A stretch of 64,000 nucleotides of DNA from Couchioplanes caeruleus (GTDB lineage: Bacteria; Actinomycetota; Actinomycetes; Mycobacteriales; Micromonosporaceae), in assembly GCF_003751945.1 (NCBI RefSeq), contig NZ_RJKL01000001.1, positions 3,472,001 through 3,536,000 on the forward strand. Direction: 5' to 3'. Shown here piece after piece: positions 59,020 through 64,000 of this stretch (the first letter of the stretch is position 1; each line of letters starts with the position of its first letter). A program made the position numbers and the translations under genes. Under the pieces are notes generated by a model. It was not told the origin of the DNA. It made no database searches and saw only the letters and a list, made by a program, of their open reading frames with translations.

Positions 59020-59182
59020 GGCGCCCAATGTCCTAGCGCTACCCTCCGGGTTCAAGCGACTGCGCAGCGTTTGTGACAACGCACTGTTCCCCCCACATCG
59101 GACGAGCCACTACGCCATGTCGAGTTGCATCAACCATCCCTTCTACCGGGTAATGGAGGCGCAAAGATCAGGAGGTTGCCGG

Positions 59183-60523
59183 GTGCGTACTCGCTCGTCG
59201 TGGCGCTATCCGGCGCGCATCGTGCCGCTGGCCTTCCTCGGCGCCATCGCCGTCGGGACCGCCCTCATGATGCTGCCCGCCGCTCGGGCCGAGCCGGGGC
59301 ACGCCCCGTTCGTCACCGCCCTCTTCACCGCGACCAGCGCCGTGTGCGTCACCGGCCTGTCGGTCGTCGACACTCCGACGTACTGGTCGGGATTCGGCCT
59401 GGCGCTGATCACCGTGCTGTCGCAGATCGGCGGCTTCGGGATCATGACGCTGGCCACCCTGCTCAGCCTTCTGGTGTCGCGGCGGCTGCGGTTGCGCAGC
59501 CGGCTGCTGGCCCAGGCGGAGAGCTCCGGGCTGCTCGGCGGCAACGTCGGCGGGATCCTCGTGCGGGTCGCACTGGTCATGTTCGTGTCCGAGGCCGTCA
59601 TCAGCGTCGTGCTCACGCTGCGGTTCTGGCTGGGGTACGACTATCCGTTCGGCCGCGCCGTCTGGGAGGCGGTGTTCCATGCCGTGCAGGCGTTCAACAA
59701 CGCCGGCTTCGCGCTCTACCCCGACAGCCTCGTACGGTTCGTCGGCGACTGGTGGATCTGCCTGCCGCTGGCTCTGGGAGTGCTGGCCGGGTCGATCGGC
59801 TTTCCGGTGCTGTTCGAGCTCGGGCGCGAGTGGCGTACCCCCGGATGTTGGTCCACCCACACGCGCCTGACCGTCTGGGGGACTGTCCTGCTCAGCGGGA
59901 CCGGCTTCCTGCTCTTCCTGGCGTTCGAGTGGAGCAATCCGGGCACGCTCGGCCCGCTCAGCACCCCGGCCAAGGTGCTTGCCGCCTTCACCCAGGACGT
60001 CATGACGCGCTCCGGCGGCTTCAACAGCATCGACATGGGCGACATGAACGCCGAGACCGTCGCCGCCACGAACGCGATGATGTTCATCGGCGGCGGGAGT
60101 GCCAGTACGGCCGGCGGCATCAAGGTGACGACCTTCCTGCTGCTGGCGTTCGTGATCTGGGCGGAGGTCCGTGGTGAGCCGGACGTGGTGATCCACAAGC
60201 GGCGCATCGCCGAGGAGACGCAGCGGCAGGCGATGACGGTCGCGCTGCTCGGCGTCGCGCTGGTCGCCGTGGGCACGCTTGCGTTGATCATGCTGACCGA
60301 CGACGTGCCGTTCGACCGGGCGCTGTTCGAGGTGACCTCGGCGTTCGCCACGGTCGGCCTCAGCACCGGCATCACCGCGGGCCTGCCGCCGTCGGCGCAG
60401 GTGGTGCTCGTCATCCTGATGTACGTCGGCCGGGTCGGCACGATCGCGGTCGGCACCGCCATCGCCCTCAACACGCGCCGGCGGCACTACCGCTATCCGG
60501 AAGAGAGGCCTCTCGTTGGCTGA
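59183..60523 (+). CDS. TrkH/KtrB-family potassium channel subunit
   Basis: 446 residues from GTG 59183 (ggagg 7 bases upstream). The four M1-P-M2 repeats are visible with selectivity-filter glycines: AVCVTGLSV, NNAGFAL, TRSGGFNS and ATVGLSTG. It is the ion-conducting dimer subunit for potassium (or sodium-dependent potassium) uptake. Overlaps trkA-type gene by 8 bp. Confidence 0.94.
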   Translation: MRTRSSWRYPARIVPLAFLGAIAVGTALMMLPAARAEPGHAPFVTALFTATSAVCVTGLSVVDTPTYWSGFGLALITVLSQIGGFGIMTLATLLSLLVSRRLRLRSRLLAQAESSGLLGGNVGGILVRVALVMFVSEAVISVVLTLRFWLGYDYPFGRAVWEAVFHAVQAFNNAGFALYPDSLVRFVGDWWICLPLALGVLAGSIGFPVLFELGREWRTPGCWSTHTRLTVWGTVLLSGTGFLLFLAFEWSNPGTLGPLSTPAKVLAAFTQDVMTRSGGFNSIDMGDMNAETVAATNAMMFIGGGSASTAGGIKVTTFLLLAFVIWAEVRGEPDVVIHKRRIAEETQRQAMTVALLGVALVAVGTLALIMLTDDVPFDRALFEVTSAFATVGLSTGITAGLPPSAQVVLVILMYVGRVGTIAVGTAIALNTRRRHYRYPEERPLVG

Positions 60524-61181
60524 CACCAGAACCGACAACGTCGTGGTCGTGGGCCTGGGCCGCTTCGGCGGCGCGGTCGCCGAGTCGCTGGTCAACCTCG
60601 GCCACGAGGTGCTCGGCATCGACGCCGACCCGCGGATCGTGCAGGACTGGTCGGATCGGCTCACGCACGTCGTGGAGGCCGACGCGACCGACACCGATGC
60701 GCTGCGCCAGCTCGCGGTCCAGGACTTCTCCCGGGCCGTCGTGGGCATCGGCACGAACCTGGAGACCAGCGTGCTGACCGTCCTCACCCTCGCCGAGGCC
60801 GGAATCAGCGAGATCTGGGCCAAGGCGACCAGCATCAAGCACGGGCAGATCCTGTCCCGGGTCGGCGCCCGCCACGTGATCTTCCCGGAGGCGGAGATGG
60901 GCGAGCGGGTCGCCCATCTGATCACCGGCCGGATGCTGGACTACATCGAGTTCGACGACGGCTTCGCCATCGCGAAGGTCCGGGCCCCGCAGGAGGCGGT
61001 GGGCCGCTCGCTGGCGGATGCCGGGCTGCGCAGCAAGTGGGGAGTCACGGTCGTGGGCACCAAGTTGCCGGGTGAGGACTTCACGTACGCGCGCCCCGAG
61101 ACGGTCGTCCCGCCGGGTTGCATCCTCATCGTGGCCGGCGACACCTCCAAGGTGGAACGGTTCGCGGGAGTCACCGCCTAG
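60516..61181 (+). CDS. TrkA/KtrA-family regulatory subunit
   Basis: 221 residues from TTG 60516. RCK-N nucleotide domain: VVVVGLGRFGGAVAESL with the GxGxxG motif and GIDADP acid, then RCK-C (about 140-221). Binds ATP/ADP or NAD(H) and gates the TrkH-type channel encoded just upstream, with an 8-bp overlap. Together they make a complete potassium uptake system. Convergent with the kinase gene (4-bp overlap). Confidence 0.95.
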   Translation: MADTRTDNVVVVGLGRFGGAVAESLVNLGHEVLGIDADPRIVQDWSDRLTHVVEADATDTDALRQLAVQDFSRAVVGIGTNLETSVLTVLTLAEAGISEIWAKATSIKHGQILSRVGARHVIFPEAEMGERVAHLITGRMLDYIEFDDGFAIAKVRAPQEAVGRSLADAGLRSKWGVTVVGTKLPGEDFTYARPETVVPPGCILIVAGDTSKVERFAGVTA

Positions 61182-62896
61182 ATGGCCACCGAGAAGCCGC
61201 CCTTGGTGCGCGGCGGCGAGGACGGCGCCGGAGCTGCCGGCGACGGAGAAGCCGGCTTGCTCCGGTCCTTCTTGCGCGTGGCCGCGGGCGCCGGCTGCGC
61301 GGGGGCCGGTTCGACGATCGCGCCGAGAACCTCGGCCTGGCACTGGTGGCCGTTGAGGGTGAAGCTCAGCGGAAGCGGGTTGCTGACCCGGTAGCTGCCG
61401 CTGAGCGTCACGCTCGCCGACCGTCCGGGCCGTAGGTGCGCGCCCTGCTTCGGGCGCAGCACCAGCTTGCGGCCCTTCTGGGAGAGCCGCTTGGGGCCGT
61501 CGGTGAGCCGCTGGCCGCCGGTGAACGTGAATTCCAGGCGCCAGGTCGAGAGCACGCGCTCGCCGGTGTTCACCACGGTGAGCTGCGCGCCGAAGTCCGT
61601 ACCCGTGTCGCGCTGGATCCGGTAGCGCACCCTGCAGCCCATCCCGTGCGGGACCGCCGGCCCGGGCCCGGCGCCGGCGGCCGCGGCCTGGGCGGTGGCC
61701 GCGTCGACCGGTTCGCGGGTCGACGACCAGACCAGGCCGACGCTTGCGATCAGCACGAGCGTCGCCACGGCCGCCTGCAGGCGGTGCCGGGCGGCGAGGG
61801 CGGCGTGGCCGAGCCGTCCGCCGCTGAGCAGGTCGCGCGCCAGGACCCCGCCGCGGAACAGGCCGCCGCCGAGCGGCACCGGGCCGCCGATCCGCAGCGC
61901 TCGCGCGACCCGCAGTCCGGCCCGCAGTCGCAGGCGGCTCGGCAGGGGAAGCACCCGGCGAGGCGGGGCGCTCGGGCCGGGATGCGGATGGGGGCGGAAG
62001 CCGACCGGCACGGGCCGTTCGTCGTACGCCGCGACCGGCGGGATGATCGGTTGCAGGCCGACGAGCGCGGCCAGCGTGGTCGCCACCTCGTCGGCGCCGG
62101 GCCGGTCCTCCGGGCGTTTGGCGAGACAGTGCAGGCACAGGGCGGCGACCTCGGCGGGCATGCCGGGCAGGTCGGGTACGGGCTCGGGGTCCGCGTACAG
62201 ATGCGCCCGCAACGCCTCGGTGGTGGTCTCGGCGGGCCAGGGCAGCCGCCCGGTGAGCAGCCGGTAGAGGAGCAGTCCGAGCGCGTACACGTCGGCGGCG
62301 GGTGCCACCGGGTCGCCGCTGAGCCGTTCCGGTGCCAGGTAGGCGGGCGTGCCGAGCAGGCTGCCGTCCGCGGCGGCGTCGCGCTGCCCGGCCAGGGCGG
62401 AGATCCCGAAGTCGACGACCTTTGCGCCGGCGCCGGTGAGCATGACGTTGGCCGGGGTGACGTCGCGGTGCACGATGCCGCGGGCGTGCGCGGTCGCCAG
62501 CGCCGACGCGACCTCGGCGACCACGGTGACCGCGCCGCGCCACGGGAACGGGCCCTCGCGGCGCAGCCGGGCGGAGACCGGTTCGCCGTCGTTGAGCTCC
62601 ATGACCACGTACGGGACGGTCACGCACTCGTCCAGCGGCGACTCCCCGTAGTCGAAGACGCCGGTGATGTGCGGGTGACACAGCCGGGCCGCGGCCAGCG
62701 CCTCCTGCCGCAGCCGCGCCCGGAACGCCGCGTCGGCGGCGAGTTGCGGCGACAGCACCTTGACCGCGACCGGGCGGCCGAGGACCTCGTCATAGCCGCG
62801 CCACACGACCGACATGCCGCCGGTGCCGAGCCGCTCGATCAGGCGGTATCGGCCACCGACGTGGCCGCCTTCTCGCCCGGTCGCCAGCCACCCCAT
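61178..62896 (-). CDS. Membrane Ser/Thr protein kinase with CBM2-like extracellular domain
   Basis: 572 residues. The kinase domain (about 15-275) has GTGGMSVVW, the lysine in VAVKVLSP (Lys46), HRDVTPAN (143-150; the family's usual Lys in HRDxK is Thr here) and DFG (162-164). After a Pro/Arg-rich linker comes one membrane helix (AAVATLVLIASVGLVW). The outer part (about 415-530) reads CRVRYRIQRDTGTDF, TVVNTGERVLSTWRLEFTF and NPLPLSFTLNGHQC, the pattern of family 2 cellulose-binding modules with its flanking cysteines. So it probably senses a polysaccharide or wall surface and signals inside. Confidence 0.9.
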   Translation of the reverse strand: MGWLATGREGGHVGGRYRLIERLGTGGMSVVWRGYDEVLGRPVAVKVLSPQLAADAAFRARLRQEALAAARLCHPHITGVFDYGESPLDECVTVPYVVMELNDGEPVSARLRREGPFPWRGAVTVVAEVASALATAHARGIVHRDVTPANVMLTGAGAKVVDFGISALAGQRDAAADGSLLGTPAYLAPERLSGDPVAPAADVYALGLLLYRLLTGRLPWPAETTTEALRAHLYADPEPVPDLPGMPAEVAALCLHCLAKRPEDRPGADEVATTLAALVGLQPIIPPVAAYDERPVPVGFRPHPHPGPSAPPRRVLPLPSRLRLRAGLRVARALRIGGPVPLGGGLFRGGVLARDLLSGGRLGHAALAARHRLQAAVATLVLIASVGLVWSSTREPVDAATAQAAAAGAGPGPAVPHGMGCRVRYRIQRDTGTDFGAQLTVVNTGERVLSTWRLEFTFTGGQRLTDGPKRLSQKGRKLVLRPKQGAHLRPGRSASVTLSGSYRVSNPLPLSFTLNGHQCQAEVLGAIVEPAPAQPAPAATRKKDRSKPASPSPAAPAPSSPPRTKGGFSVAI

Positions 62897-62957
62897 GTGC
62901 CGATTGTGGCCCGAGGGACCGCCCGCCCAGGGTGCGTCTGACGAAATCCCTTCAGAT

Positions 62958-64000
62958 TCAGCCGGCGAGCAACTGGTCGACCGGCGCGTAGTCGTCGGTC
63001 AGCACCCGGGCGTCGCCGACGAGGGCGCGCAGGGCCGTTCCGGACACCAGTTCGACCGGCTCGTCGACGAGGTCGAGATGGTTGCGGATCTCGTCGAGCG
63101 GCAGCGGGGACCGTGACGCCACGATGACGTAGTTCGCGCTGGTTTCCCCGGCGAAGGCGCCCTTGGGTGCGATCACGGCCACGTGCGGGAAGACGTCGGC
63201 GACGGTCGCCAGTTCGGCCCGGATGAAGCGGTGCGGGGGGTAGTCGATGACGTTCTGGGCGTACATGCCGCCGTCGCGCAGGACCCGGGAGACTTCCGCG
63301 GCCATCTCGCGGGTGGCGAGGTGCCAGGGCACCACGAGGTGGCCGAACGCGTCGCCGACCACGAAGTCGTAGGACCGGTCGCCCTGCTCGCTCAGCCCGA
63401 CGCGGGCGTCGCCGACCCGCGTCCGGAGCTGCGGTCCGGTGGTCAGGCCGAGCTCGCGCCGGTCCAGCGTCACCAGGCCGCCGTCCAGCTCGACGACGAG
63501 CTGGTCGCTGCCGGGCCGCGTCGCCGCGATGTACGCGGGCACCGTGAAGCCGCCGCCGCCGAGGTGCAGGGCGTCGAGGGGTGCGCCGGCGGACTTCTGG
63601 ATGTCGACCAGTGCGCCGATCCACTGGATGTACGCGAACTCCAGGTGCGTCGGATCGTCCAGGTCGACGTACGAATGCCGCGCCGAGTTGAGGACCAGCG
63701 TCCGCCCGCCGGCCCGGCCGGGATCGGCCTCGACCCGGGCGCAGTGGTAGGCGGTCTCGATGTCGCAGGGCGTCGGCGCGGAGGCGCCCAGCCCGGCGCC
63801 GACCAGCCCGACGGTGACCAGCACCGCCCGGGTCTTCGGCTTCCCCGGCTGCGCGAGGCCGGGCTGACGGCGGCGCAGCCACCAGCCGAGCCCGATTCCG
63901 GCGACGGCGAGCAGCCCGGCGAGGGTCAGCACGATCCAGCTGCTCGGCATGGCCGCGACGAAGATGAAGCCGGTGCCGAGCGTCGCCGTGATGGCGCCCA
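62958..64000 (-). CDS. Spermidine-synthase-like fused membrane protein (start beyond window)
   Basis: The frame is open to the window end, reading GAITATLGTGFIFVAAMPSSW before the internal Met at 63950. The first part is the last helices of a membrane region (IVLTLAGLLAVAGIGLGWW). The soluble remainder is a Rossmann methyltransferase-like spermidine-synthase fold: DALHLGGGGFTVPAYIAATRPG, VVELDGG, RTRVGDARVGLS and YDFVVGDAFG. The usual N-terminal helices lie outside. Substrate is unknown; true aminopropyl transfer is not proven. Confidence 0.88.
   Translation of the reverse strand, partial: GAITATLGTGFIFVAAMPSSWIVLTLAGLLAVAGIGLGWWLRRRQPGLAQPGKPKTRAVLVTVGLVGAGLGASAPTPCDIETAYHCARVEADPGRAGGRTLVLNSARHSYVDLDDPTHLEFAYIQWIGALVDIQKSAGAPLDALHLGGGGFTVPAYIAATRPGSDQLVVELDGGLVTLDRRELGLTTGPQLRTRVGDARVGLSEQGDRSYDFVVGDAFGHLVVPWHLATREMAAEVSRVLRDGGMYAQNVIDYPPHRFIRAELATVADVFPHVAVIAPKGAFAGETSANYVIVASRSPLPLDEIRNHLDLVDEPVELVSGTALRALVGDARVLTDDYAPVDQLLAG

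Overview
This is a chromosomal window of a very GC-rich actinobacterium. Most likely it is a member of the Micromonosporales (Actinoplanes-like). That placement is inferred from base composition, GTG/TTG starts, SigE-type sigma factor, DUF3107 and MoeZ genes, IS701/IS630/ISL3-type transposase remnants and ALF-repeat secreted proteins; no rRNA or species marker is present. No tRNA, rRNA or CRISPR array was seen.

Layout. 1-6.1 kb: end of a sugar-binding protein, a HEAT-repeat protein, a luciferase-like oxidoreductase, a GNAT-MOSC pair, DUF4180 and a second GNAT. 6.4-12.1 kb: an accessory patch with a decayed IS701-type element with recognisable ends, a secreted ALF/FG-GAP repeat protein with nearly identical 168-bp repeats, a chimeric zinc-ribbon/AI-2E fragment and an IS630 remnant. 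12.1-13.4 kb: an MFS transporter. 13.5-20.1 kb: nuoIJKLMN as a tightly overlapping operon on the minus strand. 20.1-28.3 kb: a second accessory patch with secreted proteins, a TetR / Old Yellow Enzyme pair with three shared palindromes, a YciI-like protein, an ISL3 remnant and a secreted serine hydrolase. 28.4-33.6 kb: nuoH and nuoC, then a divergent sigma/anti-sigma-like pair, a DUF2252 protein and nuoB. 33.6-41.4 kb: gamma-glutamyltransferase-like protein, an alkyltransferase-like protein, proB-proA, DUF6985, a terpene-cyclase-fold protein, MoeZ and DUF3152. 41.5-50.3 kb: alpha/beta hydrolase plus a proline-rich repeat protein, TetR, DUF3107, a DEAD-box helicase, DUF2470 plus heme oxygenase, and a methyltransferase. 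50.3-54.8 kb: a metal-handling cluster (CsoR, CopZ-like chaperone, His-rich membrane protein, NlpC/P60 protein, CDF exporter, CmtR-like ArsR). 54.9-64 kb: RecQ helicase with a phosphoribosyltransferase-like tail, a small partner, a repeat-rich gap, a hypothetical protein, a TrkH/TrkA potassium system, a membrane Ser/Thr kinase with a CBM2-like external domain, and the end of a spermidine-synthase-like protein.

How it fits together. The nuo genes form a second-type complex I set (B, C, H, I, J, K, L, M, N) with no A, D, E, F or G in the window. They lie in three blocks on one strand, separated by unrelated and mobile material. The membrane arm and the Q-module proteins B, C and I could be made from here, but the missing subunits would have to come from another locus. 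The metal cluster pairs two sensors (CsoR, CmtR-like) with a chaperone and an exporter. The heme oxygenase operon has an iron-box-like palindrome. The TetR operators overlap a predicted promoter of the ene-reductase gene.

The most unusual items are the scattered nuo set with repetitive NuoI/NuoJ tails, the CBM2-tailed kinase, the ALF/FG-GAP array, the CmtR/CDF pair with a duplicated Cys motif, and a two-copy noncoding element near 6.4 and 24.6 kb.
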